DNA of 64,000 nt from Oryzisolibacter sp. LB2S (lineage in GTDB: Bacteria; Pseudomonadota; Gammaproteobacteria; Burkholderiales; Burkholderiaceae_C), in contig NZ_CP160388.1 of the NCBI RefSeq assembly GCF_040732315.1, positions 656,501 through 720,500 of the forward strand. The letters are read 5' to 3'. The notes below the pieces were generated by a model. That model saw only the letters and a list, made by a program, of their open reading frames with translations, did not search any database and had not been told where the DNA came from. The position numbers and the translations under genes were made by a program. Positions 16,449 to 24,149 of the stretch are shown one piece after another (positions within the stretch are counted from its first letter, which is position 1; the number at the start of each line of letters is the position of its first letter).

Positions 16449-17633
16449 ATGTCCGACGCCTTCGACAAACCCTCCCTGCTGCAACGCATCTGGCCGCTGT
16501 TCGGTGGCTTTGACTGGCCGCTCATCCTGTTGCTGCTGATGCTCTCGGGCATAGGTCTCGTGGCCATGTATTCGGCCGGCTACGACCATGGCACGCGCTT
16601 CTATGACCATGGGCGCAACATGCTGCTGGCGGCGGGCATCCTGTTTCTGGTGGCGCAGGTGCCGCCGCAGCGCCTGATGCTGCTGGCCGTGCCGCTGTAC
16701 ACGCTGGGCGTGGCGCTGCTGGTGGCGGTGGCGCTGTTTGGCATCACCAAGAAGGGGGCGCAGCGCTGGATCAATGTGGGCGTGGTGATACAGCCCAGCG
16801 AGATCATGAAGATCGCCATGCCGCTCATGCTCGCCTGGTGGTTCCAGAAGCGCGAGGGCCAGCTGCGCGCGCCGGACTTCGTCGTGGCCGGCGTGCTGCT
16901 CATGATCCCCGTGGGGTTGATCATGAAGCAGCCGGACCTGGGCACCTCGCTGCTGGTGATGGCATCCGGGCTGTCGGTGATCTTCTTTGCCGGCCTGCCC
17001 TGGCGCCTGGTGGCGCCGCCGGTGCTGCTGGGGCTGCTGGGCATTGGGCTGGTGGTCTGGTTCGAGCCCGAGCTGTGCGCCGAGGGCGTGCGCTGGGTGG
17101 TGCTGCGCGAGTACCAGCAGCAGCGCGTGTGCACGCTGCTCGACCCCACGCGCGACCCGCTGGGCAAGGGTTTTCACATCATTCAGGGCATGATCGCCAT
17201 CGGCTCGGGCGGGCTCTGGGGCAAGGGCTTCATGTCGGGCACGCAGACGCATCTGGAGTTCATCCCCGAGCGCACGACCGACTTCATCTTCGCCGCCTAT
17301 TCCGAGGAGTTCGGCCTCGTGGGCAACCTCGTGCTCATCACGGGCTTCGTGCTGCTGGTCTGGCGTGGGCTGGCGATCGCCGCCGGCGCCACCACGCTGT
17401 TCGGGCGCCTCATGGCCGGGGCCGTGGCCATGATCTTCTTCACTTATTCCTTTGTGAACATGGGCATGGTCAGCGGCATCCTGCCCGTGGTGGGGGTGCC
17501 GCTGCCGTTTGTCAGCTATGGCGGCACGGCCATGGTCACGCTGGGGCTGGCCCTGGGCGTGCTGATGTCGGTGGCGCGCGCGCGCCGACAGCCGGACGAG
17601 GATCCGCCCGAGTCCATGCAGACGACTCTGTAG
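16449..17633 (+). CDS. rodA: Rod-shape-determining peptidoglycan glycosyltransferase RodA (SEDS)
   Basis: SEDS-family polytopic membrane glycosyltransferase of the elongasome. The 394-residue protein has about ten hydrophobic spans, the conserved GAQRWINVG and QPSEIMKIAMPL after span 4, the large periplasmic loop with RDPLGKGFHIIQGMIAIGSG, and GKGFMSGTQTHLEFIPERTT, which carry the family signatures; the end has PFVSYGGTAMV. The ATG at 16449 (MSDAFDK) is used because the frame upstream overlaps yqiA. Its usual partner mrdA (PBP2) and mreBCD are not next to it here. tldD follows 51 bp downstream. Confidence 0.94.
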   Translation: MSDAFDKPSLLQRIWPLFGGFDWPLILLLLMLSGIGLVAMYSAGYDHGTRFYDHGRNMLLAAGILFLVAQVPPQRLMLLAVPLYTLGVALLVAVALFGITKKGAQRWINVGVVIQPSEIMKIAMPLMLAWWFQKREGQLRAPDFVVAGVLLMIPVGLIMKQPDLGTSLLVMASGLSVIFFAGLPWRLVAPPVLLGLLGIGLVVWFEPELCAEGVRWVVLREYQQQRVCTLLDPTRDPLGKGFHIIQGMIAIGSGGLWGKGFMSGTQTHLEFIPERTTDFIFAAYSEEFGLVGNLVLITGFVLLVWRGLAIAAGATTLFGRLMAGAVAMIFFTYSFVNMGMVSGILPVVGVPLPFVSYGGTAMVTLGLALGVLMSVARARRQPDEDPPESMQTTL

Positions 17634-17684
17634 GTGCCGTGCCCGCGGGCCGCGCGGCCTGCGGCGCCTGCCTACAATCGCCGC

Positions 17685-19145
17685 ATGATCTCCCGCGAAC
17701 CCACCCTTGAGCGCCTGGCCGTGGCGCGCGAGCTGTTGCTCACGCCCTTCGGCCTGGATGAAACCCACCTTGGCCGTGCCCTGGCCGAAATCCGCGCGCA
17801 CCGTGTCGACGACGCCGACCTGTACTTCCAGTACACGCGCAGCGAGGGCTGGAGCCTGGAGGAGGGTATCGTCAAGACGGGCTCGTTCTCTATCGACCAG
17901 GGCGTGGGCGTGCGCGCCGTCAGCGGCGAGAAGACGGCCTTCGCCTATTCCGACGACATCTCCGAGGCCTCGCTGCTCGATGCCGCGCGTACCGTGCGGT
18001 CGATTTCGGCTGCAGCCCAATCGGGGCGGGCGCGAGTAGCTGCCGAAAAGATAGCTAAAAGCCGGTCGCTCTATCCGCACATCGACCCCATCGCCACCAT
18101 GGACAGCACGGCCAAGGTGCAGCTGCTGGAGCGCGCCGAGCAGCGCGCCCGCGCCAAGGACCCGCGCGTGGTGCAGGTCATGGCGGGTCTGGCCAGCGAG
18201 TACGACGTGGTGCTGGTCGCGCGCGCCGACGGCACCCTGGCGGCCGACGTGCGCCCGCTGGTGCGCATGTCCATCACCGTCATCGCCGAGCAGGGCGGGC
18301 GGCGCGAGGTGGGCTCGGCCGGCGGCGGCGGGCGCTTTGGCCTGGCCTATTTCAGCGACGAGCAGATTGCCCAGTACGTGGACGAGGCCGTCAACGCCGC
18401 GCTGGTGAACCTGGAGTCGCGCCCCGCGCCGGCCGGCGAGATGACCGTGGTGCTCGGCCCGGGCTGGCCCGGTGTGCTGCTGCACGAGGCCGTGGGCCAT
18501 GGCCTGGAGGGCGACTTCAACCGCAAGGGCTCCTCCGCCTTCAGCGGCCGCATCGGCCAGCGCGTGGCGGCCAAGGGCGTGACGGTGCTCGACGACGGCA
18601 CGATTGCCGACCGCCGCGGCTCGCTCAACGTGGACGACGAGGGACACGCCACGCAGAAGAACGTGCTCATCGAGGACGGCATCCTGAAGGGCTACATCCA
18701 GGACGCGATGAACGCGCGCCTCATGGGCCAGGCGCCCACGGGCAACGGCCGGCGCGAGAGCTACGCCCATATCCCCATGCCGCGCATGACCAACACCTAC
18801 ATGCTCGGCGGCGACAAGGACCCGCAGGAGATCGTCGCCAGCATCAAGCGCGGCCTGTACGCCACCAACTTCGGTGGCGGCCAGGTGGACATCACCAGCG
18901 GCAAGTTCGTGTTCTCGGCCAGCGAGGCCTACTGGGTGGAGGACGGCAAGATCCTCTACCCCGTCAAGGGCGCGACCATCGTCGGCAGCGGCCCAGAGTC
19001 GCTCAAGAAGGTGAGCATGATCGGTAACGACATGCGGCTGGACAGCGGCGTGGGCACCTGCGGCAAGGAGGGCCAGAGCGTGCCCGTGGGCGTGGGCCAG
19101 CCGACCCTGCGCATCGATGGCATCACCGTGGGCGGCACGGCCTGA
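17685..19145 (+). CDS. tldD: Metalloprotease TldD
   Basis: Cytoplasmic zinc protease that with TldE/PmbA degrades unfolded peptides and processes some modified peptides. The 486-residue protein has the active-site HEAVGHGLEGD (H267-E268, H272) and the family's C-terminal domain with GKFVFSASEAYWVEDGK and SGVGTCGKEGQSVPVGVGQP. Residues about 106-125 (SISAAAQSGRARVAAEKIAK) come from an interspersed repeat copy, falling in the stretch between the N-terminal beta sheet and the DPIATMD motif. TACAAT seven bases before the ATG suggests a near-leaderless message. pmbA is not in the window. Confidence 0.95.
   Translation: MISREPTLERLAVARELLLTPFGLDETHLGRALAEIRAHRVDDADLYFQYTRSEGWSLEEGIVKTGSFSIDQGVGVRAVSGEKTAFAYSDDISEASLLDAARTVRSISAAAQSGRARVAAEKIAKSRSLYPHIDPIATMDSTAKVQLLERAEQRARAKDPRVVQVMAGLASEYDVVLVARADGTLAADVRPLVRMSITVIAEQGGRREVGSAGGGGRFGLAYFSDEQIAQYVDEAVNAALVNLESRPAPAGEMTVVLGPGWPGVLLHEAVGHGLEGDFNRKGSSAFSGRIGQRVAAKGVTVLDDGTIADRRGSLNVDDEGHATQKNVLIEDGILKGYIQDAMNARLMGQAPTGNGRRESYAHIPMPRMTNTYMLGGDKDPQEIVASIKRGLYATNFGGGQVDITSGKFVFSASEAYWVEDGKILYPVKGATIVGSGPESLKKVSMIGNDMRLDSGVGTCGKEGQSVPVGVGQPTLRIDGITVGGTA
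18002..18060. repeat. Interspersed repeat, copy 5, inside tldD
   Basis: GATTTCGGCTGCAGCCC, spacer, GCGCGAGTAGCTGCC, then an A-rich end with ATAGCTAAAA. It matches the reverse complement of the intergenic copy at 40495-40545 across both halves and is read through in frame. Confidence 0.7.
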
Positions 19146-19156
19146 GCGCCGAGGGT

Positions 19157-19212
19157 TGTAGCACCATGGAAACGATTTCCCTATGTTGCACTGCGACAAA
19201 TCGTGCTACATT
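19157..19212 (+). promoter_or_regulatory. aroG promoter region with nested inverted repeats
   Basis: TTGCAC (19186-19191) and TACATT (19207-19212) are a plausible -35/-10 pair, though only 15 bp apart. Around them are ACGATTT/AAATCGT and GTAGC/GCTAC arms, and the near-palindrome TGTTGCACTGCGACA centred on the -35. These suggest an operator, identity unknown. Confidence 0.45.
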
Positions 19213-19219
19213 GGTGCGC

Positions 19220-19276
19220 ATGTCGATCCGTAGCGCGTTTTACTTTTACTTTTGGTTCTCTGTCCATGGCGGATGA
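19220..19276 (+). CDS. aroG leader peptide rich in Phe, Tyr and Trp
   Basis: An 18-codon reading frame encodes MSIRSAFYFYFWFSVHGG and stops at TGA. Seven of its residues in a row (FYFYFWF) are the three aromatic end products of the pathway whose first enzyme is encoded downstream. This is the layout of a classical translating-ribosome attenuator. GGCGG in the last codons (19268-19272) can pair with CCGCC in the left arm of the terminator at 19318-19351, so a ribosome reaching the stop codon would free the terminator, while one stalled on Phe/Tyr codons would favour the antiterminator. Translation itself is inferred; no strong ribosome binding site precedes the ATG, which may be near the 5' end. 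Confidence 0.85.
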   Translation: MSIRSAFYFYFWFSVHGG

Positions 19277-19317
19277 GAGAGGTAGACGCGCACCCTGACC
19301 GAGCCCCTTCTCCAAAG

Positions 19318-19351
19318 AACCGCCGAAGCTGAAAAGCCCGGCGGTTTTTTT
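19318..19351 (+). terminator. Attenuator terminator before aroG
   Basis: Perfect 8-bp stem AACCGCCG/CGGCGGTT (19318-19325 with 19339-19346) followed by seven T residues. It lies 49 bp before the aroG start and after the leader peptide, so it controls read-through into aroG. Confidence 0.88.
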
Positions 19352-19399
19352 GTTTTTGCCCCCGTTTCCGTCTCATCCATTCATTCCCAAGGACGCCCC

Positions 19400-20515
19400 A
19401 TGACCACCACCCCCACCACCGATGCCTGGTATCGCAGCGTCGACAAGACCAGCCAGACCGACGACCAACGCATCGAGGACATCACCGTGCTTCCCCCTCC
19501 CGACCACCTGATCCGCTTCTTCCCCATCCGTGGGTCCGAGGTCGAGGCGCTGATCGGCAACACCCGCCGCAACATCCAGCGCATCATGAACGGCGAGGAC
19601 GACCGCCTGCTCGTCATCATCGGCCCCTGCTCCATCCACAACCCCGAGGCGGCGCTGGAATACGCGAAGAGGCTCAAGGCCGTGCGCGAGCAGTACAAGG
19701 ACCAGCTCGAGGTGGTGATGCGCGTGTACTTCGAGAAGCCCCGCACCACCGTGGGCTGGAAGGGGCTGATCAACGACCCCTACCTGGATGGCAGCTATCG
19801 CATCGACGAGGGCCTGCGCATCGCGCGCCAGCTGCTCATCGACATCAACCGCCTGGGCGTGCCCGCGGCCAGCGAGTTCCTGGACGTGATCAGCCCGCAG
19901 TACATCGGTGACCTGATCAGCTGGGGCGCGATCGGCGCGCGTACCACCGAGAGCCAGGTGCACCGCGAGCTGGCCTCGGGCATCTCGGCGCCGATCGGCT
20001 TCAAGAACGGCACGGACGGCAACATCCGCATCGCCACCGACGCCATCCAGTCCGCCAGCCGCGGCCATCACTTCCTGTCGGTGCACAAGAACGGCCAGGT
20101 GGCCATCGTGCGCACGGCGGGCAACAAGGACTGCCATGTGATCCTGCGCGGCGGCAAGGCGCCCAACTACGACGCGGCCAGCGTCGCCGCGGCCTGCAAG
20201 GACCTGGCGGCCGCGGGCCTGCCGGCCACGCTCATGGTGGACTGCAGTCACGCCAACAGCAACAAGCAGCACGAGCGCCAGCGCGATGTGGCGCACGACA
20301 TCGCGGCGCAGATCGCGGGCGGCTCGCGCAGCGTGTTCGGCGTGATGATCGAGGGCCATCTGCAGGCCGGCGCGCAGAAGTTCACGCCCGGCAAGGACGA
20401 TCCGGCGAAGCTCGAATATGGCAAGAGCATCACCGATGCCTGCCTGGGTTGGGATGATTCCGTGGCCTGCCTGGCCGAGCTTGCCGCAGCCGTGCAGGCG
20501 CGCCGCTCGGTGTAA
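19400..20515 (+). CDS. aroG: 3-deoxy-7-phosphoheptulonate synthase (DAHP synthase), class I
   Basis: Condenses phosphoenolpyruvate and erythrose-4-phosphate, the first step of aromatic amino acid synthesis. The 371-residue protein has LVIIGPCSIHNPEAALEYA, MRVYFEKPRTTVGWKG, the SWGAIGARTTESQVHRELAS segment and DCSHANSNK, all class I landmarks for substrate and metal binding. Feedback type (Phe, Tyr or Trp) cannot be read with certainty. Regulation is visible upstream: an aromatic-rich leader peptide and terminator. Erythrose-4-phosphate would come from the tal-pgi region's pentose phosphate chemistry. Confidence 0.96.
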   Translation: MTTTPTTDAWYRSVDKTSQTDDQRIEDITVLPPPDHLIRFFPIRGSEVEALIGNTRRNIQRIMNGEDDRLLVIIGPCSIHNPEAALEYAKRLKAVREQYKDQLEVVMRVYFEKPRTTVGWKGLINDPYLDGSYRIDEGLRIARQLLIDINRLGVPAASEFLDVISPQYIGDLISWGAIGARTTESQVHRELASGISAPIGFKNGTDGNIRIATDAIQSASRGHHFLSVHKNGQVAIVRTAGNKDCHVILRGGKAPNYDAASVAAACKDLAAAGLPATLMVDCSHANSNKQHERQRDVAHDIAAQIAGGSRSVFGVMIEGHLQAGAQKFTPGKDDPAKLEYGKSITDACLGWDDSVACLAELAAAVQARRSV

Positions 20516-20556
20516 GCTGCGCGCGCAAGTCAACACCTACGTCACGAAAGGCACCT

Positions 20557-20868
20557 ATGCAAAGCGAAGTGTTCGTCACCCTGTCGCCGGGCCAGGAGTT
20601 CACCCTGGATGCCGAGTCCGCCCCCAAGCTCACGCACGAGGAGGCGCGCCGCTGGCTCGATGACGAATTTGTGCGCCTGGAATGCGAGCCCCTGCGCGCC
20701 AGCGGCAAGGTGCTGCTGGCCGACAAGGTGCTGACCGTGGCCGCGGCCGCCGGCGCCGGCCTGATGGCCGACCCGGTCTGGTCGGCACGCTTTGCCGGCG
20801 CCGCCGTGGCCGCCCTCGCGCGCCCCGTGGTGCGCGTGGACGTGCCGGCCATGGCCGTGACGTTCTAA
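20557..20868 (+). CDS. Small hypothetical protein downstream of aroG
   Basis: I do not recognise it. The 103-residue product has an acidic N-terminal half (LTHEEARRWLDDEFVRLECEP) and a hydrophobic Ala/Val-rich second half (LTVAAAAGAGLMADPVWSARFAGAAVAALARPVVRV) that could be one weak membrane segment or an amphipathic helix. AAAGG stands five bases before the ATG, and codon bias matches the neighbours, so it is probably a real gene. It starts 41 bp after aroG and may be co-transcribed with it. Confidence 0.65.
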   Translation: MQSEVFVTLSPGQEFTLDAESAPKLTHEEARRWLDDEFVRLECEPLRASGKVLLADKVLTVAAAAGAGLMADPVWSARFAGAAVAALARPVVRVDVPAMAVTF

Positions 20869-20870
20869 GG

Positions 20871-20918
20871 AAAAATGGCTGTTGACGCCTGTCCTATAAG
20901 CGCCGGCAGCTATATTTA
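20871..20918. repeat. Interspersed repeat, copy 6 (between convergent genes)
   Basis: AAAAATGGCTGTTGACGCC, spacer, ATAAGCGCCGGCAGCTATAT. It occupies the whole 47-bp gap between the stop of the small hypothetical gene and the stop of mpl. Confidence 0.8.
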
Positions 20919-22301
20919 TCGAAGTGCTTCGAGCAGCCTGGCGTGTATGCCGCCAAAGCTGCCATTGCTCATGCAGACGATGTGATCGCCCGGCCGGGCA
21001 GCGGCCGTGATCTGCGCGAGCAGCGTTGCGATGTCGCCGGCCGTGTGCGCGCGTTCGCCCATGGGCGCGAGCGCCTCGGCCGCGTCCCAGTCCAACCCGG
21101 CGGTGTGGCAGAAGGCCAGGTCGGCCTGCTCCAGCGCCCAGGGCAGCTGCGACTTCATCGTGCCCAGCTTCATGGTGTTGCTGCGCGGCTCGAACACCGC
21201 GAGGATGCGCGCCTCGGTCCCGAGGCGTCGGCGCAGGCCGTCGAGCGTGGTGCGTAGTGCGGTGGGGTGGTGGGCAAAGTCGTCATAGACGCTGATGCCG
21301 CGCGCCGTGCCGCGCAGCTCCATGCGCCGGCGCACGTTCTCGAAGCGCGCCAGCGCCTGGGCCGCATGCGCGGGCGCCACGCCCACATGCTCGGCGGCGG
21401 CCATCGCGGCCAGCGCGTTGAGCTGGTTGTGCACGCCGGTGAGCTGCCACTGCACGCGCGCCACTGGCTCGCCACGGCGCAGCACCTCGAAGTCATGCGG
21501 CTCGCCGCGCGCCGCAAAGTCGCTCACGGCTGCGCCAAAACTTGCCACCTGGCTCCAGCAGCCGGCGTGCAGCACGCGTGTGAGGCTTTCCTCCAGCCCG
21601 TTGACCACCACGCGGCCCGAGGGCGGCACGGTGCGCACCAGGTGGTGGAATTGGCGCTCGATCTGACCCAGATCGTCGAAGATGTCGGCGTGGTCGAACT
21701 CCAGGTTGTTCAGCACCGCCGTGCGCGGGCGGTAATGTACGAACTTGCTGCGCTTGTCGAAGAAGGCCGTGTCGTACTCGTCGGCCTCGATCACGAACAG
21801 CGGCCGCGCCTGCCCGGCGGCAGGAGCGCCCAGGCGCGCCGAGATGCCGAAGTTCATGGGCACGCCGCCCACGAGAAAGCCGGGTGTGAGGCCCGCGCAT
21901 TCGAGGATCCAGGCCAGCATCGAGGTGGTGGTGGTCTTGCCATGCGTGCCCGCCACGGCCAGCACGTGGCGGCCGGCCAGCACCTGGTCGGCCAGCCACT
22001 GCGGCCCGCTGGTGTAGGGTGCGCCCGCGTCGAGGATGGCCTCCATGAGCGGGAACTTCGGCGTGCCGTCGGCCAGCCGGGCGCGACTGACCACGTTGCC
22101 AACCACGAACATGTCGGGTTGGAGCGCGAGCTGGTCCGCGCCATAGCCCTCGACGAGTTCTATCCCCAGGGCGCGCAGCTGGTCGCTCATGGGGGGGTAG
22201 ACGCCGCTGTCGCAGCCGGTGACGTGGTGGCCGGCCTCGCGCGCGAGCGCGGCCAGGCCGCCCATGAAGGTGCCGCAGATGCCCAAAATATGTATATGCA
22301 T
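20916..22301 (-). CDS. mpl: UDP-N-acetylmuramate:L-alanyl-gamma-D-glutamyl-meso-diaminopimelate ligase
   Basis: Peptidoglycan recycling ligase that re-attaches the tripeptide from old wall to UDP-MurNAc. The 461-residue protein starts MHIHILGICGTFMGGLA, has the Mur-ligase P loop GTHGKTTTT (118-126), ADEYDTAFFDKRSKF, and the C-terminal FEPRSNTMKLG that distinguishes Mpl from MurC. The start at 22301 is the beginning of the dinucleotide-like fold; the open frame continues upstream across the promoter region of the divergent gene. AmpD, another recycling enzyme, is encoded at 34.2 kb. Confidence 0.94.
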   Translation of the reverse strand: MHIHILGICGTFMGGLAALAREAGHHVTGCDSGVYPPMSDQLRALGIELVEGYGADQLALQPDMFVVGNVVSRARLADGTPKFPLMEAILDAGAPYTSGPQWLADQVLAGRHVLAVAGTHGKTTTTSMLAWILECAGLTPGFLVGGVPMNFGISARLGAPAAGQARPLFVIEADEYDTAFFDKRSKFVHYRPRTAVLNNLEFDHADIFDDLGQIERQFHHLVRTVPPSGRVVVNGLEESLTRVLHAGCWSQVASFGAAVSDFAARGEPHDFEVLRRGEPVARVQWQLTGVHNQLNALAAMAAAEHVGVAPAHAAQALARFENVRRRMELRGTARGISVYDDFAHHPTALRTTLDGLRRRLGTEARILAVFEPRSNTMKLGTMKSQLPWALEQADLAFCHTAGLDWDAAEALAPMGERAHTAGDIATLLAQITAAARPGDHIVCMSNGSFGGIHARLLEALR

Positions 22302-22380
22302 GGGGCCGATTCTAGGGAGCAATCGCCATCGCCCCGATGAGGCGACAATCGGCGGTTCATACCCCAAAGCTACCGCCGTC

Positions 22381-22992
22381 ATGGAACCCGCGCTGTCTGT
22401 CGAAATTGCCAACACCGCCGCCCGCCTGGTGGTCGAGGAGGGGCTGGAGTGGGGGCCGGCCAAGCGCCGCGCCATCAGGCAGCTGGGCCTGCCGGCGCGC
22501 ACGGCGCTGCCCGGCAATGACCTCGTCGAGGACGCGGTGCGCGAGTTCATTGCCCTGTTCTGCGCGCAGACCCAGCCCATGGAGCTGTGCGCGCTGCGCG
22601 AGCTGGCACTGGCATGGATGGAGCGCATGCAGGAGTTTCGCCCCTATCTGGGCGGCGCCGTGTGGTACGGCACGGCCACGCGCCTGTCGGATATTCATAT
22701 CGCGCTGTTCTGCGATGACTCCAAGTCGGCAGAGATCTCGCTCATCAATCAGCGTGTGAGCTACGAGGTGGGCAGCATGGCGGGCATGCGTGGCGAGCAG
22801 ATCGATGTGCTGAGCATGAGCTGCCGCTGTCCGACCCTCGACGAGGAGGTCGGCGTGCATTTCCTGATCTACGACCTGGACGATTTGCGCGGCGCATTGC
22901 GCCCGGATGCGCGTGGCCGGGCTCCGCGGGGTGATGCGGCGGCGGTCCGCCGGCTGCTCGCGCAGACCTCTTCGTCGGTCACCGAGTCGTGA
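22381..22992 (+). CDS. Uncharacterised protein with nucleotidyltransferase-like motif
   Basis: The 203-residue protein is divergent from mpl. Its middle (residues 90-113) reads GGAVWYGTATRLSDIHIALF followed by CDD, which resembles the G[GS]-x(9-13)-D-x-[DE] core of minimal nucleotidyltransferases, except that the second acid of the pair is a histidine (D104-I-H106). The rest is helical, with a charged C-terminus. I infer a nucleotidyltransferase fold, possibly inactive; this needs a profile search to confirm. The ATG at 22381 is chosen because the longer frame would overlap mpl. A TlpA-like gene follows 19 bp later. Confidence 0.7.
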   Translation: MEPALSVEIANTAARLVVEEGLEWGPAKRRAIRQLGLPARTALPGNDLVEDAVREFIALFCAQTQPMELCALRELALAWMERMQEFRPYLGGAVWYGTATRLSDIHIALFCDDSKSAEISLINQRVSYEVGSMAGMRGEQIDVLSMSCRCPTLDEEVGVHFLIYDLDDLRGALRPDARGRAPRGDAAAVRRLLAQTSSSVTES

Positions 22993-23011
22993 CGTTTTTG
23001 TCTATTGCAGC

Positions 23012-23563
23012 ATGAACACCAGTTTGGATTCGCGCGCCGGTGCACGGCGCAGGAATTTGTTGATATGGGGGGCGGGCGCAGCGGCCGGTCTGGGTGGCGC
23101 GGGGCTGGCCCTGTGGCGCCTGCGGCCTGGGGAGGTGAGTGAAGGGGCGGAGAGCGCCTTCTGGAGCGCCAGCTTCGAGGGGCTGGACGGCCAGCCCCAG
23201 CACATGGCTGCACTGCGTGGTCGGCCCCTGTTGCTGAACTTCTGGGCCACCTGGTGCCCTCCCTGCATTCAGGAACTGCCACTGCTCAATGCCTTCTATG
23301 GCGAGCACCGCGCAAAGGGTTGGCAGGTGCTGGGCCTGGCCATCGATCAGCCCGCCAATGTTGGCAAGTTTCTGCAGCGCATGCCGCTGGACTTTCCTGT
23401 GGTGCTTGGCGGAGCAGGGGGTACGCAGCTGTCCAGGGCACTGGGCAATGACAAGGGCGGTCTGCCGTTTTCGGTGATGTTTGCAGCAGATGGAAGCATA
23501 TCAAGGCGTAAAATCGGCCAATTGAGGGAGCAAGACCTCAAAAGCTGGGCCGAAAGACTCTGA
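23012..23563 (+). CDS. TlpA-family membrane-anchored thioredoxin
   Basis: Periplasmic thiol:disulfide oxidoreductase, anchored by its N-terminus. The 183-residue protein has basic ARRRNLL and a hydrophobic run LIWGAGAAAGLGGAGLALW (about 16-35), then the thioredoxin fold with active site WCPPC (C82, C85) in LLLNFWATWCPPCIQELP, and the cis-proline region GLPFSVMF. Such proteins reduce apocytochrome c or protect sulfur enzymes; the ResB-CcsB cytochrome c system at 59.7-63.2 kb would be a possible client, but that link is only inferred. The ATG at 23012 begins the protein; the earlier frame runs inside the preceding gene. Confidence 0.88.
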   Translation: MNTSLDSRAGARRRNLLIWGAGAAAGLGGAGLALWRLRPGEVSEGAESAFWSASFEGLDGQPQHMAALRGRPLLLNFWATWCPPCIQELPLLNAFYGEHRAKGWQVLGLAIDQPANVGKFLQRMPLDFPVVLGGAGGTQLSRALGNDKGGLPFSVMFAADGSISRRKIGQLREQDLKSWAERL

Positions 23564-23596
23564 AAGCTGCGTTTCCTCAATGGAGATGGTGACAAT

Positions 23597-23626
23597 TTGA
23601 CGGTGTTCGGCGAAATAGCCTGAAAT
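23597..23626 (+). promoter_or_regulatory. Possible accB promoter
   Basis: TTGACG (23597-23602) and TGAAAT (23621-23626) are 18 bp apart, 46 bp before the accB start. The -10 match is moderate. Confidence 0.4.
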
Positions 23627-23672
23627 TAAGGTAAATTCGCCCCCCATTCTGTTTCTAGCCGTTGGAGTTCCC

Positions 23673-24134
23673 ATGGATTTGCGAAAACTCAAGACCCTGA
23701 TCGACCTGGTGTCCGAGTCCAATGTTTCTGAGCTCGAGATCACCGAGGCCGAGGGCAAGGTTCGCATCGTCAAGGGCGGGGCTGCCGTGGTGCAGCAGTT
23801 CGTCGCTGCTCCCGTGCAGGCGCCCGTCGCCGCGGCCGCGCCCGTTGCTGCGCCGGTGGCTGAGCTGCCTGCGCCCGCCGCCGCCGCTGCCGCCCCCACG
23901 GGCCATGTCGTCAAGTCGCCCATGGTGGGCACCTTCTACCGCGCGCCCAGCCCCGGTGCCAAGCCTTTTGTGGAGGTGGGCAGCCAGGTCAAGGAGGGCG
24001 AGACCATCTGCATCATCGAGGCCATGAAGATCCTCAACGAGATCGAGGCCGACAAGTCCGGCACGGTCACGCGCATCCTGGGCGAGAACGGTCAGGCGGT
24101 GGAATACGGTCAGCCCCTGTTCGTGATCGAATAA
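23673..24134 (+). CDS. accB: Acetyl-CoA carboxylase biotin carboxyl carrier protein
   Basis: Carries the biotin that AccC carboxylates, first step of fatty acid synthesis. The 153-residue protein has the N-terminal [13 protein letters not shown] segment, a long flexible linker rich in Ala, Pro and Val (about 33-75), and the biotinyl domain with the EAMK tetrapeptide; K119 is the predicted biotinylation site, in [18 protein letters not shown] precedes the start. accC follows 15 bp later, the standard accBC operon. Confidence 0.97.
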   Translation: MDLRKLKTLIDLVSESNVSELEITEAEGKVRIVKGGAAVVQQFVAAPVQAPVAAAAPVAAPVAELPAPAAAAAAPTGHVVKSPMVGTFYRAPSPGAKPFVEVGSQVKEGETICIIEAMKILNEIEADKSGTVTRILGENGQAVEYGQPLFVIE

Positions 24135-24149
24135 GGCGGATCGACGCTC

